64,000 nt of DNA from Sclerodactyla briareus (lineage: Eukaryota; Echinodermata; Holothuroidea; Dendrochirotida; Sclerodactylidae). Location of the stretch: contig JAODTK010005309.1 in assembly GCA_026419785.1 (NCBI GenBank), forward strand, positions 186,001 to 250,000, in the 5' to 3' direction. Below, one piece after another: positions 37,595 to 49,070 of this stretch. Position 1 is the first letter of the stretch. Each line of letters starts with the position of its first letter. The position numbers were made by a program, and so were the translations under genes. The notes under the pieces are model-generated. The model did no database searches. It saw only the letters and a list, made by a program, of their open reading frames with translations, and had not been told where the DNA came from.

Positions 37595-37742
37595 CCTACC
37601 TTCTGGGAATCATAACTAATGCGTTTTGGCATCAACTGCCCAAAATCGACGTAAGACCACCAACAAAATTTTTTGAATTTGGTGGCTAACCGTCCCGACT
37701 CACTATCGTGTTAGGGCCCACCATATGCAAATTAATCCATTA
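37595..37742 (+). repeat. left inverted repeat flanking the DIRS element
   Basis: Reads ACCTTCTGGGAATCATAACT, then AATGCGTTTTGGCATCAACT, 'GCCCAAAAT' and later CCACCATATGCAAATTAATC. Its reverse complement is recognisable at 45,145-45,300 over the whole length with indels. It could be the inverted terminal repeat of the retroelement or one of two independent copies of a dispersed repeat. Confidence 0.6.
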
Positions 37743-38079
37743 ATCCCACCGAGATCCCCAAGATCGCCGGGGTGGCGGAGGGTCCCCAGAATGTAGTACG
37801 CTTCTTTCAAATAGCCCCGCTCCTCCATGAGCGGTTATTTTACCTTCGAATCTACCTACCTTCTAGGATCATATTAAACTATGCGACATACCACCGCATC
37901 CTCCTGGCGGTGGTGCTGCGCGAAGGGACTCTAAGGAGTACTCACCACTGGAGAGCTGCTCGTTACCTCTCCGTCCAGCGCCAACTAGAGGCAACGCAGC
38001 CGGCTACGCGCCGTTTTACCAGATTAAACACTGTACCCACGCCCGTAGGCTGATCTGCCGGAACGAAGAGTAATCAACT

Positions 38080-39140
38080 CTGCTATACTCCGTCACTTAT
38101 GTACAAAATGACGTTTGGGGGAACGAGGAAGCCATTGTTAAATGTCCCCAACCATACTGCCTTTGACTAATGCGCCTCATAGATAGAGCTGCACAACCTA
38201 TAATAAGGCCCCCAGGCGGGTGAAACTCATGGCCGCGCATCATGTTAGACTCTAAACGTTTTCCCCGTAAGTGGCCAAGTAAAGGTAAGGATTGAAGCAA
38301 GATCTAAGTGAACGCGCTGAACGATCCTACACGCGTGAATCTGGTCACCTTCTCGCGTTTGAGGCTCGACTTCAGGGACCATCGATGTGTGGACGCCTTG
38401 ATGTCACGAAAAGGGAGTACACTCACCTCACCAGAGGGCGCGTACGGTTCATCCCGTCTCAGCGCTTTTACTGGCACCAGAGGCGATCCACTTCCCTGTA
38501 GACAGAGTTTATAGAGGCCACGAAGATGGGCGAGGGGAAGAACTCTTTTGTGCTGGACCTTTGATAAAAAGAATGTCTGGAATCACCCTTACCCCGTGCG
38601 CTCAACCCTCGAGTGGTACTTCGTCCACGATAGCGCATGGTCGCGCTCCGCCTGCGGGCAGAAGCTGCCGCTAGAAGGGGAGGCCGTCCTTAAACAAAGG
38701 TCCATGAGCGAACAAGACGCTATGGGTTCAAAAGGTGGGCCGGACTAGGAAGTTCAAAGGGGGGACCTCCGTAAGTCAGAGGGGACAAGAGAATGGATAC
38801 AGTTGCCCGCTCCTTACCTAGCGTGAACCAACGCGTTGAAGAAGAATGAAGATATGAATCCCTGATCTGGCAATCCATCTTCGGTCGTATGATAGCGGCA
38901 ATAGCTGACCGAACCCCTCACGTATGACTTTACGGCCTGCTTCAAAAAGAAATACTAAAAGTCCCGCTATGGCAGAGTGGGGGGCGTAGCCGGAAAAAAC
39001 GCTCTATCTGCACCCATTCTCGGAACACTCTAGTCTCGCAGATACTGCGTCTTCTTGAAGCTCCCTGCCTTTGGCCGCAGCCATGGCAGCTTTCTCGCGA
39101 AAAGCCTCCTTTCGAACGCAGTGCGGATGACTCCAAACAG
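38080..39140 (-). pseudogene. DIRS tyrosine recombinase (frame-broken)
   Basis: This enzyme class integrates circular cDNA without a target duplication. Minus-strand reading gives SALRSKGGFSRE near 39,127, then an Arg/Ser-rich linker and FREWVQIERF, followed after a one-base slip by AIAGLLVFLFEAGRKVIREG. This is the usual N-terminal core-binding layout. Near the end, 'HDAR' (about 38,250) and a later 'VILYISD' could correspond to the H-x-x-R box and catalytic tyrosine segment, but these lie in a different frame from the start. The length of about 1.05 kb suits a YR. Assignment of the N-terminal part is fairly firm and that of the catalytic residues tentative. Confidence 0.5.
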
Positions 39141-39419
39141 TGCCGACGGAGTACTTCCTGAGGGCATGCGATTCTTTGCCCGGAGGATGGGTGACGAGGT
39201 TCCGTGACACCGGTAATCACCCGATGGAATCCGCAACATCGAGAGGAGTTGGGATAGACCACACTTGGGGACTGCCCCCAAACTGAGCGAAGTAGAAGAC
39301 GGCAGCCTGTCGCCGAGGCCTTCTCCAAGACTCTGCCCATCAGCACGCACGGGGGAAAAACGTACCACGATGTACGACCAGTCTGTTCGAAGGCGTCTAC
39401 GCCTCACATCCTGGGAACT

Positions 39420-40630
39420 GCCCTTGCCAAATCGAGGCAGTGTGGTGGGATGTTCGCAGCGAAAGGTCTAGCCCTGGGAACCACTTTGATTGAAATGTCC
39501 GATAACCGCTAAGAGTTTCGAGGAGTTGATGTGCCCGACGCAAGGGGGTTCCCATGGTTTGTCCACCATTTCCTGCCCAGAGGCTCCCCATCCCTAGAGT
39601 GACCGGCTCCCCCCCCCCCGGGTCTTCACTATTACGTCCGGAGTGCGGCAGGGAACGACACCCTCTTACCAGATTTGCGGGATCTGACTCCCACTTAGGT
39701 ACGGGGCCACGGGCCCTGTGAGACGAGGGTGAACCGTTTGTCGGAAGTGATTCGAGGCATGTGAAACTGCAAAACACAAAGTGTGACCCTGTGTCCGTCG
39801 ACACCAGGGGACTAGGTCCACTAAACTCTCCAGGTAGCCCAAGCAGAACCAGCCATGCTCGGGCCGGTAGGGAGGAAGACCCTCGGAGTCGGATCCCTGC
39901 TACAACTGACTGGGCTCTGCCCTCGGTTGGGGTCCCGCCATCCCTGTGATCCAGCAATCTATCTTCAGCCCCCAGAAATGTCACTTTCTGACATGGAGTC
40001 AGGGAGGACTTCAGTGGATTTATTCCACCCCAGTCCCCGAGAAAGGTCGAGTACCCTTGGGTGTCCGTCGAGACCGTTTTTGCAGATGGGGCCAAGATTA
40101 AGCCAGTCTCCAGGTGCATGAAATCTTACCCCCTCCCTGCGAGATAGCACGCCCACTCTGGTGATGCGTGTAAATAGTTCTCAGGCCGTAGAAAGCCGAA
40201 CGGGAGCTTTGAACTGGAACGACCGGCCTTCGACGAACGAACCATCCACGGCTGTCGCTTCGTGTACTGGGCATGTTAATACGGCATCTGAGGATTCTCC
40301 ATATTAGTCGCTCAAAGTCACTGCCGCAACTGGGACAAAATACGAAAGCGTGCCATTTTGAACGTAGGGGGCGAACGTGGCATGAGAGGCCGCAAAGTGA
40401 TAATGGGGCGCCACGTGTCCTCCTTCTTGGGCGCTAGAAAGAAATGGGATGAGAACAGGAGGAGTAGGGTCCTCCGCCTCCTTGATGCTTCCTTTGTGTA
40501 TGAGGTCCGGTCTCCGATCGTAGGGACTGGCCTTCGACCCGTCCGCTGGGGTTGGGGTCACCCGTTCGCCATCGTTCACGACCGGGGTCGAGGTGAACTC
40601 TAGGCGATATCCCTGCAGCACCGTTTACCG
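39420..40630 (-). pseudogene. DIRS reverse transcriptase / RNase H (frame-broken)
   Basis: From 40,621 the minus strand reads LQGYRLEFTSTP, then IHKGSIKEAEDP, then across a slip KKEDTWRPII (about 40,430), which are standard DIRS RT blocks. GRSFQFKA at about 40,231-40,205 precedes the damaged PFGL block. The catalytic box near 40,110 survives only as GDWLN, with single-base losses in front of it. INPLKSSLTPCQKVTFLGAE (40,023-39,964) is the typical end of the palm/thumb. RNase H is indicated by GHINSSKLLAV near 39,530. At least four frame changes are needed to read it through. The DIRS assignment is strong, while activity of this copy is unlikely as sequenced. Confidence 0.68.
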
Positions 40631-40729
40631 AACCCAGCGATCTCCTAGAGAGGTCCCAACGCCATCCGTGTGGAACCGCAGTCTCCCGCCCCCTGGGGGG
40701 TCCGGATACCGGAGACTGCGGCATCTGGG

Positions 40730-42891
40730 ACAGTTATTTGGAACTGCCCTCACGCTTCCCTCGCGAAGATCTTCCTCTTCAGCGCCTCGAAAGGCGCGGG
40801 AATGCGCCTGGCGAGATTGGGAAGGGATCCCGGGCTTCTTTGTCGCCCTTCGCCTTATGTTTGTCGTCGCCTCGACGACTGTTGGCCCCTCTGCCTTGAT
40901 CTTCCCTGTGACCGCCGCCCTCCCTGCGGTTGTCCTAACCCCGAAAGGGCTGCTTGGACGTAAACTCGTTTTCGTTTTCTGAAACATCTCTTGTCTAGAG
41001 ACTTCGGCGCGACCACGGCGGGGTAATCCCCGCCGAAGAGTCCGCCCCGAAGGGAGAGGTCTGTAGGACCTAGCTGCTATATCATGCAACCCTAACATAG
41101 GAATAATCCTGGCCCGACGGAGTCGGGTAGCCTTATGCGCCACCCGCGAATATGCTCCACGTGAAGACTGACAACGCCGAGAGAACATTCCACATCCGAG
41201 TGGTCATATTCTGGGTCACCGCTTCTGTGAGAGACCGTACCAATCATTTTACCATGAACTGCAGGGGGGGGGGGGGTAGGGGTGGGTGGGGGGGGTGGGG
41301 GGGGGGGGGGCGGGGGGGCGCTGCTTTGAGGCCCGAAACGGGCCGCCCTATCGAAGCTAATAGGTTTTCAAGGTCCTTTTTTCACAGCGGTGTCTGTTCC
41401 TCGTAACGGCACCCTGTTTCCAGGCTCGTTTCAGTGCAACTCGCACCCTTTGCCTTATCAAAAGGCGTTCCCACGCATGCTGGGGCACAGGCGGCGAATG
41501 TAAGATCGCCTGAATATGGATTCGGGGAAGTGGAGGGCCCTATCAATTGCGAGTAGAAAGGAGGACACCCTCTGCCTGCATACCCTCGAATAGCTTTTCA
41601 AATTCCCGTCGAAGACAGTTGGAGGCGGGTTTGTGGTCGTATGCTCGGCTCGAACCCATGCTCTGTGCCAGGCCGTAGCGGATGAAGCTTCCGAGACGGA
41701 AGTTTGTGTAACGGCAGCTTGTAATGAGTCTGAGAGGAAGTGGCGATTCTGTTCAGTTATCCTCTGTAGGATGTTATCAATAGACGACAAAGAGAGTTCA
41801 TCGCTTTCGCTGGTTCCGGGGCTTGGCTCGCGGTGGTGCCCCGGTGGGGTCCGCCTGTTGAGCGCGTGAAAGCGGCCTCACCGTGCCGCGGCCTCGGAGT
41901 CTCTCTCGTGCTCTCTGATGAGACTAGAGAGCCAGATTCATCGGCGTCTGCCGACTTGTCGTCTTCCGCTTCCAGCTCGTCGGAGGCATATACTTCAAGC
42001 TCTCTCTGCCTCCTTGTCCTACCGGAGTGTCATCTCAGTACTATGGCGCTACGGTTGCAAGGCGTGCTTTGCGCCTGTGAACCCAGGGTCTTGACGAGAG
42101 AGGAGAGCGTTGGGACAACGCGTCCAAACGATCTCCCAGACCTCAGTCCTGTCGCTCTGCGGATTATTTCCGCTGGCCGGCATGGGGGGCGTACGCCTAC
42201 CTCGCGTGGAGAGGTTAGCGAGCGCGACTGTGCTCGGTGAGCTGGACGCGTCGGGAGAATGGCTTGATCGGCGTCCCGACTCCGATGTGCTTTCGCGACC
42301 TTTTCCTGGAACGGGAGGTCGACTGTGAGTGCAATGACGGGCCATCTAGCTCTCTCGATCTCGACCTGCGTCGGGTCTGCTTCTGGCCTCCCCTTCCTCG
42401 CGGGAGCGGCTACGGCGGTTCATAGCTCTGGCCCCTCTCGACCGAATGGGTCACATCCCGGTCGATGTTTGGGGCGTGTACTAGGGTGACCACTCGGATT
42501 CGCTATCCGAAAATTCTCCCGTGTGCGGGGGCATAGATTGGGGGGATAATTCCAGGTGTAGGTGTAAACGGTTGAATACCCGACTGGGTATGGCTGAGCA
42601 TCAAAATCCCGAAACGGGATGGGACCGTGAGGTACCCGGGGCCTGCTGATGGGCTGCGCTCCCGTGAGCTGCTTCCCTGATGTAGGGACCAGTTGGCTGC
42701 TTTTGCCATGTGGGGTTGCCGATCGGCTGGTTGGCGGTACGGTGGTTGGCATCCTGGGCCGTCGTAACCGCTACGAGCGAGGGGGGGTTCCCGTATGCGG
42801 GTACCTGGCGGTCTTGAGCCGCTTGGTTGTTTGACTTAGCCGTGACAGACGCTCTGTCCCCACTGGTTACCCCCTTGCCAGTCTGACTCAT
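40730..42891 (-). pseudogene. DIRS gag-like region (frame-broken)
   Basis: A plausible start at 42,891 gives MSQTGKGVTS, followed by a Gln/Pro/His-rich segment. Minus-strand pieces further on include an Arg-rich part, an acidic stretch near 42,000 (SDELEAEDDKSADADES) and VFDGNLKSYSR near 41,600, then a Lys/Arg-rich tail with RGDDKHKAKGDK. No zinc knuckle was seen, as is usual in DIRS gag. A G-rich run at 41,264-41,331 interrupts the middle. Function is inferred from position ahead of the RT on the same strand. Confidence 0.45.
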
Positions 42892-45144
42892 CTTACCGTT
42901 AGCCTGTACCGGTAATGAGTGTTCGTGCGGTAAATGGCACTCTCAAATGTCCTCAGGAGCCTGGAGCTTACTGCGTGTCCTGTCCGTGTATAGACAACAG
43001 CCTCTCGAAGGGTCCACGGACTCACCGGCTGAGGGAATCACGGTTTGGGGTGCTCCTCTCTCATGGCCCGTGTTTCAAAGCTCTTTACACAGAGCCTACT
43101 GGTGCGTTCCGGCGAAGAACCGGAAGGCCGTAATAAAATACGGCTGAAACGTATGTCCGGTTTCCGTGTTTGGGGCCGCCCCTCAAGGTCCCACGGACTA
43201 ACCCACTCCTCTGCCTGGAGGGCCTATCGAGAACCTCTCTCAAGGGTTTGAGACCGTAGAGCGGACGGTGAACCGTCACAAAAATGCGGCCTGTGGGCCC
43301 GGTGTGTGTGTGCTGCCTCTCGAAGGACCACCGGGCTCATAGACTCGGATGCTCAGAGTCGGCCGTCTTACGGTTACCGCTTTATGTATACACCTAACAA
43401 ACTGGTCGAGTATGGAGTTACACCACGGACTGTTATGACGATCGTCCCCCGATTTCGGAGACTCTAGCGGGGGGGCACAGGTCACATTTCGAAATATTTC
43501 GATAAATCTCGTCTCCTCGGATCTGACCGCGACTTAAGAACCTACCTGGTGTATCTACTAGCTAGACCACTGGCCGACTTACCCTGGTTCCGCTTGAGAT
43601 CTGCCCCTCAGCGACTTATACTGTAAAGATGTAAGGCAGGCATGATATAATGACGAAAGTAACTCACGAAAGCCGATGAAAATTCTAGGGCGGCGTTTGG
43701 AAGTCGGTCTCCCTGAGGTGCCCCTAACCTACGGTAACCCTTTATTATGTTGAGTTGGAGGGATAACTAACCCCCGTGGGCCGGGGAGCGACTGTCGATA
43801 GCCACGATGTAACGCTCTTCAACTCTCCCAAGACTGCTTCCTTTTCAACGTACGGTGGCGGAGAAGGTCTCCTGAACTTACTGGCCTTGCTCAACGCACC
43901 AGAATTTCGCCGATTATATCTGCGAAAATAGGGAGAAATACGAGTTAGTAAAGTCGTATGTGCGGAGGCAAGGTACCAGGGCGCCACAAATCGATATAAT
44001 CTGCAAATTAACCTAGAGAGCAACGCTGACAATGCATAATATGACTCAGCATGTAAAAAGTTTGGGGGGTCCTACGACCCTCCTGGAGGGAGATCGGCGA
44101 TTTGGTGAGACAATTCCTTTCGGACCGAACGGATTCTCGGGGGGGAGCGTCTGATGTGGAGAGATGAAAGAGTTGAGTGTCCGTGACATAGATGTGTGAG
44201 GGGGAACATAGGGTAACCAACCCACCCCATCACCTGGGTCACTGCCCCTCCCTACGGGGAGGGGCAGGGGGGGTCAGACCACCCTGCTCGTATGGCGAAG
44301 CATCGTCCAGGTCCCGATCTTCGGCGACTCCCCCTACTACTGGGAGGGGGACACGGTCTCGGAAGGGGATCCACGATCCCCACCTCTTATCTAATCTGCA
44401 CAACAAAAGATTGAAAGAAATTTTGCCCGGGGTTAGAATAGAGCCGGGCAAAAACATGCATCGATAACCATGTCTGGGACTGGCCCCCAAGGCATCCATA
44501 GTACAATACATGAATATTCGGGCAACAGTTAAGCTATGCATGACTACACAAGAGGACATGAGTCTATGGCGGGACCCGCCAACCGTAGCCGGCGAGAACA
44601 AGCCCACTTAGGCTTTGTACGTGCTATGCCCTCACAACCGGCAACGTAGCATGCAAGCGGGTAGAGCAGCTCCCTATGTACATGTGTGAAATGCTACTAT
44701 AACCCACTGGGAGGCGCGGAGTGCACTCCCGATGCAAAGACCTCAAATTGAAAACTTCCTAACGGGAAGGACGCTAGGCCGACGACTGTGAGAGTGGGCT
44801 CAACTGACCGCAAATGGATGGGGGTCAGAAGAATCCCGACAAGAAGCGAGGCCAAGGACCTGGGGGAGCCCAGCGGCGACCAAAAGCTTCGACCTCAGAC
44901 ACGGAGGGCCTAAGCAACCACCAATGCGAGAAAATGGCACTCGCTCGCAAACGATCGGACTCGATCGCACTGGGAAATGGTGACTATACGCACCGTCCAA
45001 GATGGTAATTCTCTATCAATGAAGAGAAAATGAGACATCACTCGGATTTCCCAGGAAAGACTTGAAAAGTAATTTGAGTTGATGAACGATCACGAAAGGC
45101 AGACGATCTCAATACACCTGGGTGTTTTGGAGTCGGACCAAAAG
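42892..45144 (-). other. DIRS 5' leader or unassigned GC-rich DNA
   Basis: GC-rich like the element interior but without recognisable protein domains on either strand. It lies between the gag start and the right inverted repeat. It could contain further element sequence or another nested repeat. A 'CCTCTCGAAGG' phrase occurs at 43,002 and 43,317. Confidence 0.35.
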
Positions 45145-45300
45145 ATTGAGTTATTTTGCATATGGTGGCGCTAACCCAACCCGCTATGTGTAGTCGGGTA
45201 CGGTAGTGCCGATCCAAAATTTTGTGTGTGGATTTCGGTCCGATATTTTGGGCAGGTTGATGCCAAAAAACGCATTTAGTTATGAAGCCAGAGGTAGGTA
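45145..45300 (-). repeat. right inverted repeat flanking the DIRS element
   Basis: Reverse complement reads GGCTTCATAACTAAATGCG, 'TTTGGCATCAACCTGCCCAA' and CCACCATATGCAAAATAACT, matching the left repeat at 37,595-37,742 in order. The two copies differ by several indels and substitutions. Confidence 0.6.
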
Positions 45301-45621
45301 CGTCTGAGTAAATACACACATTCCACCAACACATGCATACAACTACACAGGCGAGACAAAACTGTGAGAAGTTGTAGCAATTTGAAACAAATGTTGACTT
45401 GACAGATTTGAAAATGGATCATAGATGCAGATCACATAACTTGTACTGATGCAAACACTCTGGCATTATGTTCGAGGTGTAGGCGTTTTCCTACATACTG
45501 GAGCTAATTCCACAAGTCGTGAGAAGTCCCCTTTTCCATCATCAATGCTGTACCGTATTTTTAGTTCTGGCTGAAACGAATGTTTACTTGATAAAATTAC
45601 ATGAAAACCCACTTTACTCAC
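45301..45621. other. intron sequence, no feature recognised
   Basis: AT-rich DNA between the retroelement and the 5' splice site of the large intron (GTGAGTA on the minus strand from 45,621). Confidence 0.5.
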
Positions 45622-47974
45622 AGTTGAACTTGGGATGAGTTGGGTTCTTTCCGTAAGCTCGGCACGTCGAGGCACTGCTGGCACGGTCGACGACTGCTGA
45701 GAACTTGGTGCTCATGGCGCTCTGGGCAACTGTCTGACCGGACACTGTCGGAGCCACTTCAAATGCCTTTGTATTCACCTGACGCGGTGGTATGCTCCCA
45801 TCAGATGTGAAGCTGTCTGGATTCCCCCCTGTCACTGCTCTCCCTCTGCCAGCAGGCCCGGATGCACTCGTCCGTGGCTGCTCAAGGGCACTGCACCGAA
45901 AGTATCTGCAAGACAACTCTTTCAGAGGGGGCAGCACCTTCTGTACTGTTGTCAGACCTCTTGTGCCCGCTTTCTCCTCGACTTTGGAGACTTGGAATCT
46001 TCTTCCTTGGCGAATTTTTTGTCCTCTGCTGCAGAATCTTTCTTCCCAGTGCTTTCAGCCTCCTCAGCTTTGTCCCCAAATCGCATGTGGGGCACCTTGC
46101 GTAACTTCGCTTATATTGTCCACTTTCTTGCTGACCTGAAAACGTCCAATCTTCATCCTCCTTCGCCCTGTGTTTGGCTCGTCGACTTTGAATATTGTTC
46201 TTCTCGCTTGGCAGCATCTGGTCCTCTTCCACTTTCTGGACGTGAACCTCGCTACGCAACACTGGTTTACACTTCTATGTCGTCCTAATGGTGCCACCTG
46301 ATGAAGCCATCTTCGGTGGAGGAGCCGCCTCTCCATCGGTTCTTCCTCAGGCACTGGGTGTAGGAGGCCTTCTTTCTCAGAGACTCCTTGCCATCTGTGC
46401 ACCCTAGAGAGCTGATTCCCAGTAAGGGCCAAGTGACGCCAACCCGTTAGTTCGGACCCTGTAGCTGGGTATCATCCTGCTGTGGGCCCTTCCCCTCTAG
46501 TAGGCGTTGCATACCAGGGGGCTGGGCCGTCGGCTGCTGTTGGAGACCGACCAGATGGGTGGATTGTTGGCCGACTTGTTGGGGACCTCCTGCTGGGGTG
46601 GTAACTGCTGGAGGTTGGGAACCCCTGCTGCAGTTGGGGGATCCCCTGCTGATACCCTGTGGTTGGGTGATGCCCTGTGACTGACGGACCCCCGGCTGCT
46701 GCATGACCCCCTGTATTGTGCTTGTTGGAGTCCAGCTGCCTGTTCTGGAGGCTGCCCAGGCTGCTGCTGCTGCAGGCTGCTGGCTGTATGCCACGAATAA
46801 ACACCATCGCCCTGAGCCATCCCAGGTTGTAAGGCTGGTGTCATCCCTGGGGGCATTGCCTGGGGGAGCCCCTGCTGCTGAGGGACCCCTTGTTGCTGCA
46901 AGGCTTGAGTCATAGCTTGAGTCATTCCCTGGGGCTGGAGGAACAAGCCCTGGTTGAATGCCTGCTGTTGGAGCAGTTGTTGAACCTGGTTGGTTATAGT
47001 AGCCCATGCCCTCCATACCTGTGGAGTAGAGGCCTCCTAGGGGTAGCCCCCCGGCCTGTTGTAGATAGATCATATGAGCCAACATGGGATTGTACACTGC
47101 TGCTGGAGGCTGTTGGATCATCCCACCACCACCAGGAATCGATGACGTCTGTTGGGCCTGCGGTGGCAGTGAGTACTGCTGGATCCCTGCGGCAGTGGTC
47201 AAGGCCGGCTGAGTGAAGGCAGATTTCTGCTGCTGGAGGGTGCTATAGTGTTTCTTGGTATCAGTCTGGAGTTGCTTGGTCTAGGTCCTTCAGGGCGACA
47301 TTGTCTGCCGTCCTGTTTGTCGCCTCGGTTTGGTGCCCACCTGGTTGCCTGCTGTTGGAGCAGTTGCTGCTTTGCGCTGGTGGCTGTCCTATGGGGGCCG
47401 GCAGTGAGACCCAGGATCGAGAGACGACTGCTTAATGAACGTCTGTTGATGCTGCTGTTGAGGTGGCTGTGATGTGATAGTTGCTTGGGATGGTGGCAAT
47501 CCTTGCGGAACGATACTTTGAGCATTATCTTTGACAGGCTGCACCTCTGGGACCTCTGAAAGCTGCCCAACTGATGCATCACCAATACCCCCGCCAGACA
47601 ATTGTCTCGCGATGCCACTGCCAGCAGTCCGTAGGAAGCTTGTTGTGACAGGGTACACAGGCTGTGGGGCGATGACACTGCCTGATAAGCTTGGATCGGA
47701 GGAGGTGGGGATGGGCAACTTTGGTTGTTCCGCTATGCAAACAGCGACTGGGCAGCCCTTGTCAGCTCATCGGAAGGCGCGACCGAGGTCTGAACCACGG
47801 GTAGGAGCTGGGTGCTTGGGGATGTAGTTGCAATGGTAACCATCTGCGGGCTGACTCTCTCCTGCCTCTCAGGCTTCACGGCTGAGACCTCGTCTCTTGG
47901 TGAAACCGTTACTTTCTGGAGTCATTCCCCCCCTGTGTAGGCGGAACAGTGGTCTCCTTGACAGCAGATTGGTC
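45622..47974 (-). CDS. WNK: WNK kinase, large Gln/Pro-rich exon with RFQV motifs (frame-broken)
   Basis: The exon opens after TTTTGCAG with DQSAVKETTVPPTQ in phase 0, which fits the previous exon, and closes at a GTGAGTA donor. The first part is Ser/Pro/Thr-rich. The middle is Gln/Pro/Gly-rich (for example PPQQQHQQTFIKQSSL near 47,440 and QQPPAAVYNPMLAHMIYLQQ near 47,090). The last part is Lys/Glu-rich and contains GRFQVSK at 46,144-46,133 and RRFQVSKVEEKAG at 46,000-45,989. RFx(V/I) is the peptide by which WNKs dock the CCT domain of SPAK/OSR1 kinases, and several copies in a Gln/Pro-rich tail are characteristic of WNK. At least five frame slips are needed to read it through, several at G or C runs. 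Small introns inside this span are not excluded. Confidence 0.72.
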
Positions 47975-48908
47975 CTGCAAAAGAAAACGTAAGACATTAC
48001 CCACAGAATAAAAAGAGAACAATTCTGTGATGGAATTCCATTGTGGACCCAAAATAATATTATCATAGGATATTCCTTTCAGTCAATTTTTCTCATAGAT
48101 TGGTTTTGATTCAATTTGTTTAGGAAGAAGATCATCAGGCGAAGGATCATATGGACTCTTCAGATACTTGTGGCACATAACCAGGATTAGGGAGGGAAGG
48201 GGCAGGGTTCATAGGGTAAGATATGGGTAGAGGGGCCAGGCAGAGGAACAAACAGATCCCCCAGGTCACTAGTTATGGAAGAAGAGTTTCAGTTTCAGTG
48301 TTTAGGGGTGGTTCGACTGCCAGGTACCCTCAGGTCAGACATGCTGAGATTATTTAAGAGCATGGTGGGTCACAGTTCTGTACATCTAATAGGTCGGTTA
48401 ATAGTCATTGTATCCCCACTCGGAAATACAAACGGTCTTGGGTTCCGTCTCCGTCGCCGGACAATTTGGCGCAATACTGTCACATAACATTTCAGAATTG
48501 GTTTGTAACTTTGCCCACATCATAGTCCTGGTTTGAAAGTTGGCATGTCAAATAACTGTGCAGCGGCCACTTTGGATTTTCAACATTTTTCATTGTTGAT
48601 TTATGCTTTTCATAACATGGCAATTTTCCATCAAATCAACTATCCGGCAGGTATTTTGTAATTTGGAAGGGGACATGGATAGCCTCTGGATATCAACTGA
48701 GAGTGACAGCATTTCACCCACCAGGCAATGTCTAGTTCCCAACCTTGCTAAGTTATTGCCAGTGCTCATGCCAAGTTCCTTGATGAGCCTTCGACTTTTT
48801 GCACCGGTAGAATTCAAATTAAATATGTCTCAAGTTGAGCTAAAGCTACAATCAAACACCTCATGCCTATACCCCCCCTCCCCAAGCTTTTTCCCTGAGC
48901 TCACTCAC
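47975..48908 (-). other. WNK intron (0.93 kb)
   Basis: Bounded by GTGAGTG (minus strand, from 48,908) and TTTTGCAG (ending at 47,975). No internal feature was recognised. Confidence 0.6.
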
Positions 48909-49070
48909 CTTTTCATCTTTTTCCTGTTCAGGAGATGAGACAGACTTGGCATCACTGCTGGCCCCATCCAGCTTGCTAGAGGGCTGCCAGGTCTTGGCGC
49001 TCTCACAGGTCTTGCACAGCTGGTCCAGGAAGTGCTCGCCAAACTGGGTTGAGATGAGTTTCCTCTCCAT
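48909..49070 (-). CDS. WNK: WNK kinase exon, second half of CCT-like domain
   Basis: This is an intact 162-bp exon (54 codons, phase 0 to phase 0) between CATTGCAG and GTGAGTG. It begins MERKLISTQFGEHFLDQL, matching the WNK pattern in which an 'ERE.F..Q' helix follows the CCT-type beta strands of the previous exon. A Ser/Asp/Lys-rich linker follows (SVSSPEQEKDEK at its end). Phase agrees with both neighbours. This is one of the cleanest exons in the gene. Confidence 0.75.

Larger units (their letters stand above)
37595..45300 (-). mobile_element. DIRS-type tyrosine-recombinase retrotransposon
   Basis: A GC-rich island of about 7 kb inside an AT-rich intron. It carries on the minus strand, in order, a gag-like region, reverse transcriptase with RNase H, and a tyrosine recombinase. 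No aspartic protease or DDE integrase was seen. The RT has DIRS-style text rather than gypsy or copia text, and the recombinase start (SKGFS.E..., Arg-rich, then FREW) fits the DIRS/YR class. Inverted repeats of about 150 bp flank it. All three regions are broken by indels, so it is either old or sequenced with errors. It lies in the same orientation as the host gene. Confidence 0.7.

Noticed and set aside
42110..42328. Plus-strand frames across 40.3-43.2 kb
   Set aside because: Shadows of the minus-strand DIRS gag and RT regions in GC-rich DNA.
43000..43500. GC-rich block considered as rRNA
   Set aside because: I could not find any conserved rRNA core segment, and the region sits at the 5' side of the DIRS gag on the same GC-rich island.
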